64,000 bases of DNA from the NCBI GenBank assembly GCA_013397865.1, contig VZTI01005237.1, positions 1,175,552 to 1,239,551 on the forward strand, written 5' to 3'. The position numbers and the translations under genes are program-made. Positions within the stretch are counted from its first letter, which is position 1, and each line of letters starts with the position of its first letter. Of this stretch, positions 1-12,469 are shown one piece after another. Source of the stretch: Struthidea cinerea (Eukaryota > Chordata > Aves > Passeriformes > Corcoracidae). Below the pieces are notes generated by a model. That model saw nothing but the letters and a program-made list of their open reading frames with translations. It was not told where the DNA came from and searched no databases.

Positions 1-1899
1 TTTCCCCTCTGAATCTGAGGCATAATCCTGAATTTTATTCTTCTGTGTGTTCCCTGCAGGAATAACGTAGAGTGGCAGATCTCCAGGCAAGCAAATTTAC
101 AAATGGGCTATGCCACACAATGTCAGAGGACACATTCTGGAGGCTACAAAGAAACAGAAAACAGAATCAAATGAAACAGTAACAGTCAGATTAGATATGA
201 CAAAACTGGTAATATGGAATTTTATTGAAATCAGTTTGATATTTCTAAGAAGGTATCTGGTTGGTATCTGGTGGGGATGATTTTCTAATGTGATATTTCA
301 ATGCTCAGAAATGCCAAATGTTTAAAAAGTCACCAGTGGTGGTGTTTCAGCAGAAAATGTTGACATTTTTTCACTTGAACATCACTGATTCTTGGGGAAT
401 ATTTTATTCCACAAAAGCTTTCCAAGACTTAGCCAAGTCTACATACTACTCTCAAAAGGAGAGTAGAAGGGGAAGGGGGACATTCTTAGCAGAGCAAATG
501 GTGTTTAGGATAACAGGAGCAACTTGATGCTGAGTGGGAAGGTGAGTTTGTGCAGTAACTGCTCTGATCTGAAATGTAATGTCCAACCCCGTCTCCTTTT
601 TAACTTCAGCTCAGAGAGAGTGTCAGATCCCAATGTAAACTTTCCCATCTGTGTTATTCTATTAACTGAAAGGGAAAGGGATTAGCATGTGTACTTGTCA
701 CATCTTTTGACCTGTTGCATACTGAGACCCAAGGTAATGTTAAAGCAAACAGCATTCTTCTCCCTCTGCCAGGATAAGCAGGGCACAGGGGGTGGCGTTT
801 TGTGAGAAGAAAAGAAAGCCAGACCACGTAAAACAAAGTATGTACCCTGTGCAAAAATAAATCTTGGACGTTGAAGATTTCCAAAGGGTATACCTTAAAC
901 AGGGTGAGAGAGAGAGAGAGAGAAAACATTTGAGAGGAAAGTTCCCTTCCCTGCCAAGCACCAGATGGAGGGCCTTCCCACGGAAATAGCTGCAGAAGAC
1001 AGATCGCTGACAGAAACCTCTGCCAAGAGAAGGGGGTCCCACTCACTGTGCTGGGAAAAGCTCAGTGGATGAGAACAGAATCCTCTGACTAAAACTCGTG
1101 CTCCAGAGAAGGGGGGTTGGAAAGTGGCACAGTGCTCTAACAGCATGGTCCACTCCGCAAAGGAGTGCAGGTTTCGGAAGAATTATATGGTTTTGGGGCT
1201 TCGTTCCTTCTTTTCATACAGATCCTGTTTTCGCCCTCACTGTGAGTTTGCAGAGCACATGTGCGCACACACAGACATGCCTAATGGCAACAATAATCTG
1301 CTTTGCCTCTCCCTCCCTCTGCATTTTATTTCCACAAGGCCTTTGCAGTGACTGGGACAAGATGAAGTGTTGGATGCTGACACTGATAGAGAATCCATTT
1401 GGGGATAGAGGGTTTAATGAAGCTGTGCACCAAAAACCTCTGTTTCAAACGTTTTACTTAACTTGGTACTAAATTATTAATAGAAGAAGAAATTGAGGGT
1501 TTTCTGCTCCTTCTGCTTTTTTTCTGAGATACCTCTGATTCCTTTGTAAAAGTCCATAGGAGTGCATGCACTTTTTGAAAGAAGAAAACAAACTCAGCAT
1601 CTCCAGGACAAACCAGTCAGTTCAGCAATGAGAAAAAAGGCAGTTAAGTGTACTGCTATCACAGAGAGCCAAAGGAATGGGGCAGGATGACCTGGGCACA
1701 GTGTGTTAGGAGAGAGGCATGCAGGTATGCCGATACCCCAACATTTGAATGAGAGCCATTATATTGCTGTTGTGGCCAAGGCTTGAGCGCCTGATGTCAA
1801 CAGGGTAGACAATTAATACAAAATATTAGCCACAACTGAGGCCCAGTTCCACTTTTGGATGGTTTTCCCTGCTTACAGTGCAAGAACAACATCAACAAA
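1..1899. other. Unique non-coding sequence, no gene seen
   Basis: No recognisable gene. The largest open frames (about 130 codons on the minus strand near 654-1046, about 124 on the plus strand near 1098-1472) overlap other frames of similar length, show no domain and have no credible exon boundaries, so they look like chance. A short GA microsatellite lies at 906-923. The rest is ordinary mixed-composition vertebrate DNA. Confidence 0.7.
906..923. repeat. (GA)9 microsatellite
   Basis: Nine uninterrupted GA units are visible. They give the minus-strand frames across this site an SLSLSL-type low-complexity run, which argues against those frames being real proteins. Confidence 0.9.
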
Positions 1900-2336
1900 T
1901 TAAATTGAGTCCAGCAGTAGACTATCAAGATAGCAAAACACATGAGGAAAAGATGAGGGAGGTGAATTTTTTCACCCTGAAAAACCTAAAAGTTAAAGAA
2001 GGGACTTTAACTGGTGCCTTCTACTACTGATGGATGGCTACACAGGAGATTGAGTCCAACTTTTCTCAGATAGAGTGAAAGGATAAAAGGCAGCGATCAT
2101 GAGTTGCAACAAGACAAATTCCTACTTCATTAAAAAATAAATTGAAAGGAGGACAGTTAAGTTCTGGAACAGGTTGCACAAAAAGATGGTAAAACACCTA
2201 ACCTTGCAGATTTTTAAAACTTGACAGAACATGGCCCTGAGAAACCTTAGCTACCTTTGAAGTTGGCCCTCTTTTAAGCAAGGGCAAGATGATCTACAAA
2301 TGCCAGTTTCAATGTGAACTAGTCCGTGATTCTGAG
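1900..2336 (+). mobile_element. Ancient CR1 LINE 3' fragment
   Basis: This is a heavily diverged CR1 tail in sense orientation. Recognisable CR1 landmarks occur in the right order: the 'gagtccagcag..actatcaagatag' stretch near 1906, a 'ttctcagatagagtgaaaggataaaaggcag'-type stretch near 2063-2095, 'gagttgcaacaagacaaattcc' near 2101, 'tctggaacaggttgcac' near 2163, 'cttgacagaacatggccctgag' near 2220 and 'gatgatctac' near 2288. It ends close to 'gtgattctgag' near 2335. Point changes and small deletions throughout suggest an old insertion, much older than the copies at 7.4 and 45 kb. Only the untranslated and last coding part of the LINE is present, as is usual for 5'-truncated CR1. The call rests on recalled consensus, and the 5' boundary is uncertain by tens of bases. 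Confidence 0.72.
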
Positions 2337-5300
2337 AGTACCAATTATAATTTTTGCATTGATATAGACAATCACCTTCTGAAATCCCCGTCTCCTACCT
2401 CAACCCTAATGTCCTCCTCTAAATGAGAACTTTTTCTTTCACTCCTACAAACCAGAAAAGCTTTTCTGGAAATAGAGACTGCACCACCTGCCCTTTGTGC
2501 CTTCATGGCAGGGTTTTTAATTCTCTGTGAGCATCATCATCATCACTATCTATTACAAAGTGGTTGCCAGAAAACAGTGCAACAATATTGGCAAAAAATG
2601 CCCCTTCCTCTCACTGGCAGAGCCATAACAGTAGGAGTTTGTAGAGAAGACAACTAAGGGTGACATGCAGTGACAATTAGGGATATCAAAATGAATTTAT
2701 CAGGGAGAGACAAAGAAGAATACCCTGATTTTCCCTGGATCACTTTAAAAGGAAATATTTCCCCGTACTTAGCAAAATATTAGGCAAAGCTGGGTTAAAG
2801 CTGTAGAGGAACTCAAGGGAGATGGAGCATAGAGTGCAGGGAGCAACACTGAGCTTGTCCTGTGTTGTGGGGCACCAAATGAGATCCCAGACACTACTGC
2901 TGGGGTCCGTCACCATGGCTAATGGTGTTCCCAGAGCAGGTATTAGCCCCTCTCTGAAAAGACTACTGAAACAAAGTCTGTGCAGGCTGTTATAATAAAT
3001 ACAACCATTTCAGTGCTGTGATTGGAAATGTTCACAGGATGATATTTTGGCAAGACAAAGAAGGCATTTTTGGGAGGCCATGTGGCCTGGGTCATTGTTT
3101 TGCTGAAAGATAGAAAGAGATAAGAGCCCTGACACTTAGACTTAGTCTTATCCCTTCTCATGACTGGAAGGACCCAGGCTGACAGTACAAGGCAGTGTTA
3201 TCCCAAATTTCCTCATACAGCAACATTACCTCCTCACTTTCTTTTCAGTTCCTGAATCATCTTTATGGACTTGTCTTGGAGCAGTACATAAACTGCTCCA
3301 TCCACAGGCTAAGGCTCCACATGTTGTGCAAGCACAGGATGCAACCTTGACACCACTTCCATGGTGCCATCCCTCCAGAAGAGATGTGTACAGTGGTATT
3401 TGTACAAATTTATAGCCTGATACCTCTAAAATGACATTTTCTAAGTTCATTGTAAATGCACTGGCTGACAGAATAATTTCAAACACAGAGTCTTGGCAAT
3501 ATCTGTGCAGAAGTTCCTGGATTTATCTATCTCTGACATTGGGTATTAAGAAGTCTAATTACCCAAAGTCAGATGTGAAGGTGCCTGGGTTCTAGGCTTG
3601 ATATTCACACAAACAGACTGTCCTTTTTGATCAATTAAATGGCTTTTTTATAGCTGTGTCTAATAATGTACATGTAAAGATGCATGCACATAAATACAGA
3701 AACACACACATGTTTTTGTACTGCGTACTCCAGATAAAGAGGAGCAGGGAAAAACACATCAGGGCCCTGTTTCACGTCACAGATTTCCAGTCTCCTGAAA
3801 CAGACAGACAATACATGTTTTCTCCAGGATTACTCAATCTGTGTACCAAGTCAGTGGCTTTAAAAAGACCCCCAAACGTTCAGCAGAACTTACTAGGACT
3901 GCTCAGCTGATTTCCACTCTAGTTCTGGACTGGACAAATGATCTGCCTGATGCACTTTAAACCTTAATTAAATTTTTGTCGATTTCTTTTTTTTTTAAAT
4001 TCTGTCTGAAGAGAATATTAGTTCAGGGACCAAGTATTTGTAGCCCATTTGGTGGTGGTCTGACACCAAAATGCTGATATTCCCACTACCAGGGCTGAAA
4101 GGCTGAAGGATGCACACACCCGAGTGCACACACAGACAGGCACAAACCCCCCAAACCCTGCCCTGCCCTGCGTGCAAGAGACATCTGATGATTTGTCCTT
4201 ATTTAGTAGAAGCAAAGTAAAAGGAAAACACGGTGTGGGACATTTTAATGCTTTAAGCATTTCTATTGACTTCTTTAAATAATGTTGCAGTTTCATAAAT
4301 CAGGATTGTTCAATACCTATTTTTTCATTGTCTATTTAATTTAACTACAATTTATGTCTTCAAATTCTCACTAACAATTCTTATCATCTGCTTTATGTCA
4401 TAGCTGGTGGGGTCTGAGATCTGTACAGGATGGTGACATTTCTGATAAGAATATCTTCAACTTTTTATTCTTTAGAACAGGTGAACAAAAGGATCACCAA
4501 AGCATTGCTCAAAGTTGTTGCAAAGATAGAGACCTTTCTTTACAGGGAGGAATTCAGATCAAGTCCCTCTCTAAAACAATAAGTAATAGTGAATAGCACT
4601 TGTAGGATCACACAGGTTAAAAAAAGGGGTTTTTTTACCTAAGTTGTGAAGGGCAGCAAACTGCAAATCATCCACTGGTTTCAGTGGAGTTGGGGTTTTA
4701 CACTGAGTGTTCTGCAGAGCAACAGATCCTCTGATTGCCTGAGTGAGAGCAGTACAGGTCTTCCCTAATTTCGCTCATCACCCCCCAGCCTTTGGGTACC
4801 TCTGAACTCAGTGCAGACCCTGTTCTGTCACCATCCTCCCTGCAATCAGTGCTGTCCTCACAGCTGGTATAAATGTTAAATAAAAAGCAGTTGTGCCAGT
4901 GAAAAATAATTTCAGATTTTGTGGATATGGGTGTGAATAACACAAAACAAAAGTAGAGTTCATTCAGCATCAGAGTTTTGAACCATGGTACATCATGATC
5001 TAGAAGCAAACAAATTGCTATCACTTTCCTTATTCCTTCCCATTAACGAAGTCCATCTACACCAACACAGAGTCCACAGAGAAGTCTGTAAAAGGAAAAA
5101 AAAAAAAATCAAGCTAAATCAACTCTCAAATTCCCATGTAAACTGAGTTTAAGAGTGGAAAATTTCTTTTACCTATTCTTTGGGTGGTACAAAAATGTAA
5201 AATTCCTATAGCCCTGCTTCCCTGGGCCAAGTCAAACAAGGATATTGTCCTTTTAATGTCTTAAAGGCTCTGTTTTCTTGTAATGCCAAATGCAATATTT

Positions 5301-6485
5301 TTTTGAAAACACTACACCAGAAGTTTCCCAGCTGAGAAAACAGGCTGGTGAAAAATGGTTTCAGAAAACGAAATAAACCATGCAAAAGCTGTTCAGGGTG
5401 TGTGTATGAAATGAACATCTGGATTTGGCTTGTTAAACTGCCTCTTTTTTTTTACCTTTCCCCCCCTTTTCTTTTTCTCACAGCTGTTCGAAAGAGTCCT
5501 AAGGGCAAAGAGACAGGTCAATGGACTGGGTTACACCTTTTTTTCTTTTCCTTTTTTTTTTCCAAACCTCTTTGCACCTACGCAAGGAATCCAGGCCACA
5601 TGTGTGTTTAATAAGTAGGCACAAACACAAGAGAGAAAAAAAAAAAAAATCTCAATTCCTGTTGGTTCTTAGGAGAGACATTGAAGGAAAAATAAACTCC
5701 GGATTTCAAATTTTCTCTCTCAAAAAAAGAAACCTTATGGTTCCAATAAAATATTTCTCTAAAAACCCAATGGATTTTTTTTTTTTTTTTAAATCATGGT
5801 CTTTGCAGAGGATATCTTTTTCTCTGTTCCTTTAGAGAGGAATAACAATGGGTTAATCCCTTACCTGCTGGAGCAAGAGGAAATTATGAAATGCCAGTGG
5901 CCTGGGTTCACTGAACTGAGTCTTCCTATAGCACATAGGAAAATAGATACAAACATTTAAATTGAGCGGGTTCTTACTCAATTTCAGGCTGCAACTTCCC
6001 CAGTCCAGAAATGAAACAGAGAACAAAAGGAACTGGGAAATGATCTGGAGGTGAGATTTTCTGAGTAGCAGAGGACTCACCTCTTCCTCCTGCCAGGATG
6101 TCCCTGACACTGCTACAGCCACAGCCAAGAGCAGAGCATCTTCCAGCTGTGACAGGGCTGTAGGAAGCTCCCTCACCTGGCTCTTTCAGTCAAGGTCTAA
6201 GAGTTCTGTTAGGTCTGACTTTAGCCTTGGGTCCAATGTCTTTACCACACAGCCCAGCCATCAGCCAGGGCTGCTAAGATCCCTCCAGCCCGCTGACAAC
6301 AGCCTGCATGTAAATACCCCATTCCTTTGAGACAGCCACGAGCCACTGAACCCTCACGGAGACGCCCATGGAATGAGGCCACCCAGCCTGAGCAGACACT
6401 GACAGCAAACCCACTCTCTTTATCTGAAGCTCTATTTTCTGCCCAGCTATTAACAATTTCTGTGCTCCCTGTGCACACTTCCACA
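2337..6485. other. Unique non-coding sequence with A/T tracts
   Basis: No gene recognised. Contents are (CAT)4 near 2525, a poly-A run at 5096-5108, the pyrimidine-rich stretch described separately, and ordinary sequence. Open frames up to about 119 codons (6242-6601, minus) have no recognisable domain. A short block at 4675-4705 resembles the old amniote repeat motif discussed in the findings. Confidence 0.65.
5438..5800. repeat. T-rich / A-rich low-complexity region
   Basis: A succession of homopolymer-like tracts: T/C-rich near 5443-5480 and 5537-5562, poly-A at 5636-5649, and poly-T at 5775-5790. The plus-strand frames through it encode Phe/Leu runs and are artefacts of this composition. 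Confidence 0.8.
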
Positions 6486-6735
6486 CATAGCATAGAATGG
6501 TAACATAGTTGGAAGGGACCCATCACGAACATCAAGTCCAGCTCCTGGCCCTGCACAGGACACCCCAAAAATCCCAACCTGTGCCCGACAGCGTTGTCCA
6601 AACACTTCTTGAATTCAGACAGGCTTGGTGCTGAGCAACTGCCCTGGGGAGCCTGTTCCAGTGCTCACCCTCTGTTAAAATTTCTTTCCTGATACCCAAC
6701 CTAAACCTCCCCTGACTCAGCTTTTCAGCTTAGAC
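6486..6735 (-). mobile_element. CR1 LINE 3' fragment
   Basis: Antisense CR1 tail. Reading the plus strand, it opens with the complement of the CR1 3' terminus ('catagcatagaatgg', then 'gttggaagggaccc'). It continues through 'caagtccagctcctgg', 'tggggagcctgttccagtgctcac' and 'aaatttctttcctgatacccaacc', which is the CR1 order on the opposite strand. It is 5'-truncated, with only about 250 bases kept, and contains no reverse-transcriptase coding sequence. Sequence differences from the copies at 7.4, 14.3 and 45 kb suggest a different subfamily. The open frames here (6242-6601 and 6274-6486) only clip the element and are not genes. Confidence 0.88.
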
Positions 6736-7424
6736 AAAAGTATTGCACTTGTGGGTTGATCTGTATAAATACCCACCTCTGGCTGCTCAGAGGCTTTGCA
6801 CGCACAGGTGGAAGAGTTTGTGACCCTTGCAGAAAAACCGAACCATATTTATTCCACTTCCTTTTACTGTTGCTCCTCTGAATTCTGCTCGGGGTTGGTT
6901 GCAATATTGCAGTCCGGTAAGTACAAAAATAAGTCTCCAGATCCTTGCGTTTGTTTGAGGAATCTTACTTTGGATAGAAAATTGATGCTGAAAATTAAAT
7001 ACCTGAGTAAAAACCCTTTGCAAAACACAAGTGCTGGTGCCAGGAGAGAAGCTCTATTGCTTAACATTAATGCTATAGTTGAGACAAGGCAGTGATTTTT
7101 CCTGGAAAAAGCCTTTGCAGGGTAGCCTACATTGAAAAGCCGATGCTTGGCAAGAGGGGATCCATGTACAGAGCAGATGAAACACACAGAGACAGTGTTG
7201 AGCTTGGTGCAGCTCTTCCACAGAGGAGAGGACAGTGCCTTTAGTTGGTGTGATGACCCTGGGTTTGAACTACGTAAATACTACCAAAAAAAGTGAACAA
7301 CAAACAAACCATACATAGAAAAAAGATCCCACTCCAACCCCAGCACTGGCTTGCTTGTCAATCCCAGGCCTGCGTGGGACCCATGACAAGAAGACAAATC
7401 TAAATCTGAAACAGAAACATGCCA
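6736..7424. other. Unique spacer between two CR1 copies
   Basis: No gene seen. Overlapping frames of about 100 codons on both strands (6787-7187) have no domain. Nothing resembles a target-site duplication linking the two flanking CR1 copies, which lie in opposite orientation. Confidence 0.6.
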
Positions 7425-7735
7425 GTGGGATATTTTACAGGGGTATGCAGTGACAGGAGAAGGAGGAATGCCTTCAGACTGAAAGGGAGTAGGTTTAGAT
7501 TAGATATAAGGAAAAAATTCTTCCCTGTGAGGGTGGGCAGGCCCTGGCACAGGGTGCCCAGAGAAGCTGTGGCTGCCCCTGGATCCCTGGAAGTGTCCAA
7601 GGCCAGGCTGGATGGGGCTTGGAGCAACCTGGGATAGTGGAAGGTGTCCCTGCCCATGGCGGGGGTGGAACAAGAGCTTTAAGGTCTCTTTCAACCCAAA
7701 CTCTTCTGTGATTCTATGATGGTTCTGTGATTCTT
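7425..7735 (+). mobile_element. CR1 LINE 3' fragment, relatively well preserved
   Basis: Sense-orientation CR1 tail. It begins near 'tgggatattttacaggggtatg' and runs through 'tagattagatataagg', 'ttcttccctgtgagggtggg', 'ctggcacagggtgcccagag' and 'gtgtccaaggccaggctgg'. It ends with 'ttctgtgattctatgatggttctgtgattctt' (about 7703-7734), the short tandem CR1 3' terminus. It is very similar, on the opposite strand, to the copy at 45010-45285, so the two probably belong to one fairly young subfamily. The minus-strand frames at 7400-7657 and 7500-7694 are antisense reads of the element and should not be called genes. Confidence 0.93.
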
Positions 7736-9519
7736 ACATTAAGCTGGTCCAATGATTGTTCTAGGCCACAATGTTTGGTCCGCAAGGAACTAATTTGCCC
7801 ATATTTTCCAAGTTCATATCTGCTTCAGCAGGGCTCAAAGACAGAATTACCTCAAAATCCAGCTGAAAGTAAAGCAAATTCCCCTTCTTTTCTCTCCTAC
7901 CTTATTTTTTTTTTTATAAAAGACCGTGAGAAGAGCATGGCAGTGAATATTATTTATGGAGCACCTAATAAAAATGCTGTGGGGAAATAATTACTGGAAA
8001 CATCTGACTGTGTGACTGTAAATGCCTGGGCCCCAGCACACTGATTTAATGGACCACTGCTCTAGTCTGTTATGCCTTGTGCTACTGACTGCAAGCCCCC
8101 TGCCCTCATATTAAACCCCTCACATCGCTGCTAGATCAGGACTGGATTCTGCAAGGTTTGTGGCAATTTTCCAGAGAGGGATAATGTGAGCAGGGGTGAC
8201 TGTGTGTTCACAGGGAGGCCTGGAGCCAGCCCTGGCAGAGAAAAAAGTGCTTCGTGAAGAAATCACAGTGAAAACCTGGAGAGTTTGTGGTTCTGGGACT
8301 GCATAATTTTTCATAAACCAGACACCAGGTGTTTTAGGTATTTCTGAAAGTCACTGGTTAGATGTTAACCCTTCCCCTTTTTCTTTTTTTTCCAATCCAT
8401 TTGTCATTCACAAGCCACCAAACGTTTTCATTTTTGGCAGTTTTTTTCTCTTCAATATCCCTTTATGACCTCCTGAACCCAGTGGTACAAACCCATGCAG
8501 CCTCCCTTCACAAAGGGCACTTCTTACTCAGAAATGCTGGCATTCCCTCCACTGTTTCACAGATAGATGCAAAAATGTTAAAATTCACAAAACACCTCAT
8601 AAGTGACATGAAAAACACAAGGATTTGAAGTTCCTGCTTTCATTTGCAAAAGCAGTCCTGAAGAAAGACCAGAGGGCTATCATTTAACTGCTACTGCTGA
8701 CTTGCTAAACGAAGAGGAGAAAGTAAAAGGCAGCTCACTGCCACATTGACAGCAAGATGAAAATCACATCCACTCCTTCTGAACCCAGCAGTTAGCACTT
8801 TTTTTTTTCTTTTCTTTTCTTTTTTATTTTTTATTGATGGTTTTAATGTAATATTTAAGTTGGAGCTAAAACAGACCATGGAGCATTAAATCACTACCAA
8901 ATGCAAATTTACCTATATATCTGAACTCCATTTTCTCCTACATTTACAAAGCAAAATTCTACCATTTGAACCGCAAGCTCCTATTGCATTTAATGGGAGG
9001 CAGCAAACTCCAGACATTACTTGGAATATACATGCACTTATCTTGTTGTTACAGGTCTCCCTCGCACAACTAAAAGAGAGCTTTAGTACCAGACAGTATC
9101 TCTCAGGGGTCATACCCAATGAATACTGTTTTTTGAAAGGATTATTTCAAAGGAACTCTGAAAAAGAATCTAATGACTTGCAAGCTCCAGGATTGCAGCA
9201 TGGGAGGAAGTAGATAATGGAACATGACAGCAATGCATTTTTCATAAACCCAGTGATTTCTATCATAACGAGGAGCCCATCTATAACTCGGAGAACTCCC
9301 CCCCAGAAGGAGACCTGCGCCGTTGCAGAAAGTGCACTGGAGTACGAAATGAAACAATAATGATGATGATGTTACTGATGGGTCCCATAGCTCTGTCTTC
9401 CCTTCTGTCTCGCTGAGGTTCAGGCAAGAGGAGCCATTCCAATCCCCCTCTGCCTCGGCATCGCTAACCAGAGAAGCTCAGAGCACACATCAGAGACCTC
9501 ATGATAGATGTGAAGCCCC
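7736..9519. other. Unique non-coding sequence
   Basis: No gene recognised. A T-rich tract of CTTTT/TTTTA units lies at about 8799-8835. The block at 8968-9000 carries the 'agctcctattg..aatgggag' pattern of an old amniote repeat, discussed in the findings. A small ATG/ATGATG run sits near 9358-9371. Confidence 0.65.
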
Positions 9520-9790
9520 AGAGAAGAGGCCGCGCTTTATCTGCCGAAAGTTAAGGCCTGCATCTGCTCTCAATTAGCAGGCAATTAGGGGAGTTGAAAA
9601 CAAACCTGTTTACATTGGCTATGAAGTCTAAAATAATTTGTGAGATGTCAGGGCAGGATATTAAGACGTTAATGATCTTGTTTCTGTACTTTGTTGCGTG
9701 CACTGTAGTATCGCATCTTCCTTCCACGGCTCCGCGTACAGCGCCGGATTGATGGACTTCTGGGAGGGAGAGAAACCCCCAGAGGCTGCT
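9520..9790. promoter_or_regulatory. Candidate conserved non-coding element
   Basis: What is visible is a repeat-free block with a dense set of transcription-factor-like words. Two CAATTAG homeodomain sites lie 11 bases apart (9571-9577 and 9582-9588), a FOX-type TGTTTAC is at 9607-9613, a GTTAATGATC word is near 9669, and a GATTGATGG Pbx-like word is near 9747. No open frame of interest crosses it and it is flanked by less structured sequence. Clustered motifs of this kind are typical of deeply conserved vertebrate enhancers near developmental genes. Calling it an enhancer is inference, since conservation cannot be tested from one genome. Confidence 0.3.
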
Positions 9791-9858
9791 TTGGATGGGA
9801 GGAGAAGTTGTGCTTACAAATAATATATGTGGGAGACCTGAGGACAAGGGATTTTTTG

Positions 9859-9889
<31 letters not shown>

Positions 9890-9915
9890 NNNNNNNNNNA
9901 AAAAAAAAAAGGGGG
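9859..9915. other. Assembly gap (10 N) inside A/G homopolymers
   Basis: A run of about 23 A followed by eight G (9882-9889) stops at ten N (9890-9899). Sequence resumes with eleven A and then five G (9911-9915). The same A-then-G order on both sides suggests that the two contig ends may represent one homopolymer junction. Frames that cross the gap (9669-9926 and 9808-10065) are artefacts. Confidence 0.95.
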
Positions 9916-11915
9916 TGGATGTTCATTTGTAACTGTGAAATAATGTCATGTCATGGATTACAGCCTTCAGAGGTTTCAACCACAATTCCCATAGTAAAGG
10001 CCCAGCCCATAACCTCCTGTGAGCATCAGAAACAGCGACTGAAAAAACCCCAAAAAGCCAAGTAAGTCCTTTGCTGGACTTATTTCCCCAGCTCTCCCTC
10101 CACAAAAGTCCACCCAGGCAGGTGATCGTGGCACAGGGAGGCTGTTTGCCCACTGAGACATCTAAGGACAACTGTGATCTCTGAAGTTCAGCCTAGCACC
10201 TGAGATAGGGTCCTGCTTATTTCTGTGTCACTTCCTTACAAATATCTATTTACACCATTAACTCTTCCAGAAGAAAGTTTTCACCACTGACCTCTCATTT
10301 CCGCAGCATCACCAGGGGGAGGTTGCTTAATGTTCAGCTTCTCGGCTTCACTTGGGTCATTTCTGGGCAGCCACATGAAAAAAGGTCTGCGCAAACATTT
10401 ATTCTCCTTGGGCAGAAAATGAAAAGGAGCATCAGCGTCCTTTGTTTCTGAAATCACAGAATTCGTTTCCATCAGCGCAATACGGTACAAGAACAGTGGA
10501 ATTGATGAGGAAAGTGCAGAAACACCTGCCTGGAATGTGCATTTTGTACCTCATTTAATACAATCAGTACATTCTTACTGGCTGCCCACATTAATTCTGT
10601 CAAACTTGCAGCGGGGTTTATTGCCATATTGACCTTATATGACACAGTCGTCACATCTATCTTTGAGCCACAAAAAAAGAATAATTCTAGTAAATAATCC
10701 ACTCCAAGTTGACAAAATTAAATTTTTACTGTTCCCACTAATGAACCCTGTTACCGTAATTATTTATGTCATGTAAACAGAGCTCTGAATTCACCCTGCC
10801 CTCAACAATTCAAAAAGCCAGAGAACAAAAAGTGCACCACAGGTGCCACTGTGCCCTCTTGTGTTCTCCTTTGGGCCATCTCCTCTCTTGTCCTCTTGGC
10901 CTTTTTCACCACCTGCTATGGATCCAGCTCTAATACGAGCCAGGTGCTCAAGCCCCCAGGTCACAAAATAGCTTTAATTACAGTATTAATAGAATTCTGC
11001 TAAATCAGAAAAAAAATCCCAAATAGGTCAGTATTTGTGGTTATATTTTTCAATGTCCTGGTGCTTGTTTTCTTTCCAATTTTATGTTTCTTACTGGCAT
11101 TTATAATGCCTGAGAGACATTCCAGAGGCCAAAATAGAGGTGAACTGATCTTCACATGATATTCCTAACTTTCCACAAAAAGAAATAACAGGAGGAGATC
11201 AGATCTACATTATACCAGCCCCAGAGGTACACCCTTGAGTCTTGACCTCCTTAGATGAAAAGCAGAAGAGCTCAGTATTATTAGTATTTATTGTTATTAT
11301 CTTAATTGCTACTATTATTAAGCAGCCCATGAAATACATTAATATAAATAACACAAACATAGACATTTGAAACACAAATTCAAGCACAAAGAAAAGACAC
11401 CTCCTATTTACCAAATATTAAACTAAATTTCTTTAATACTTTCCATTAATAACTCCTTCGGATGCATACTGCATGAGTCAGTAAATACTAAAGGTTAGGA
11501 TGAATGTGGACAGTATGGGGATGCCAGCTGAGCTCCTTGGTGGATACTTATTATTGAAAAGATTAAAAAAAAGGGGCTCTGTTAAAAGGAAAAATATTAT
11601 ATTAATGTAGATTCTGTAGTTAACATTCAGATCAAGCCAGTTCACTTCAAAAGCTGAAAAAAATCAAACTGTGGCTGGTCCATTTGCTGGTGAAGGGAGC
11701 CTGTCCTGCAGTGGGGGGAGAGGGAGCACAGGCTGACAACTTTGTTCCATGAAGACTTGGAACAGACACTTCTGTTCTGCAGGGCGCTGGAAAGAAAATT
11801 CTTCCAGGACTTTCACAGAAGGGGAATCATGGCTATGGGCATCACAGCTCTCCTGACCGTGCTCCCCTCATGCAGCCCCACCATGAGGTGCCCATGATGC
11901 CTTGAAGTTGCTACC
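9916..11915. other. Unique non-coding sequence
   Basis: No gene or identifiable repeat. AT-rich ATT/TTA-type sequence occurs at about 11276-11320. The open frames (up to about 82 codons) overlap each other and have no domain. The stretch 11690-11915 immediately before the LTR is GC-richer and unassigned. Confidence 0.6.
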
Positions 11916-12330
11916 TGAAAACAGAGGCTACACAAGATTAAGAGAATAAAAGCATGTATTTATTTGAAGGGCCTTCAAAGGTACGCCTTGGGCAGTCAAG
12001 AGGCTACACCCAAGATGGACCCTGGGCCATGGGATTTTCACACTTTATATTATAAGTTTGGTCCATTTATATATCAGGGTTAATTCTCCAATTATAGTTT
12101 CAGGTAATGATGTCATTACCCCAAGTTTGTTCCCCCTGTCCAGAGGCTCAGTTGACATATTTCAGGGCCTGGGACAAGGTGTCCTTGAGTCCAGGCCCAG
12201 AGAGGGTTTGTTATGTCTACCCAGCATGAGAGAACAGCAGCTAACAGGCTGTATGAAGTTTCAGAGTTACACACTAGGCAGTACAGGATCTGAAAAACAT
12301 AAAAGCTAAAACCTAAGGTATCACCAGGCA
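11916..12330 (-). mobile_element. ERV solo-LTR-like element
   Basis: This block of about 415 bases has the size and layout of a retroviral LTR in antisense orientation. It runs TG..CA (TG at 11916-11917, CA at 12329-12330). Near 11951-11968 the minus strand reads AAATAAATA, a polyadenylation-signal type word near the element's 3' end. Words such as 'gggccttcaaaggtacgcc', 'ggctacacccaagatggacc' and 'cactttatattataagtttgg' match a songbird ERV LTR family that I recall. No flanking internal retroviral sequence is visible, so it is a solo LTR or a degraded remnant. The flanking pentamers (11911-11915 and 12331-12335) do not match, so either the boundaries are slightly off or the target duplication has decayed. 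The 83- and 93-codon frames here are LTR sequence. Confidence 0.6.
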
Positions 12331-12469
12331 GTGATCTCTCCTCCACGGCTTCTTCATCCCAGACAAGCCAACCAACATCCCAACATCCACTTGCCAAATC
12401 ATGTCCCTTCTGCTGCTTCCTGCCCTTTCACCACCAGCAAAACCTGGGCAGGCACCAAACCCATTCTAA

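Noticed and set aside
4545..4622. Possible MIR piece ('tttctttacagggaggaa .. aggatcacacagg')
   Set aside because: Only two short words fit and the spacing between them does not.
9808..10065. Open frame reading through the 10-N gap
   Set aside because: It encodes a poly-Lys run across homopolymers and undetermined bases, so it is an artefact.
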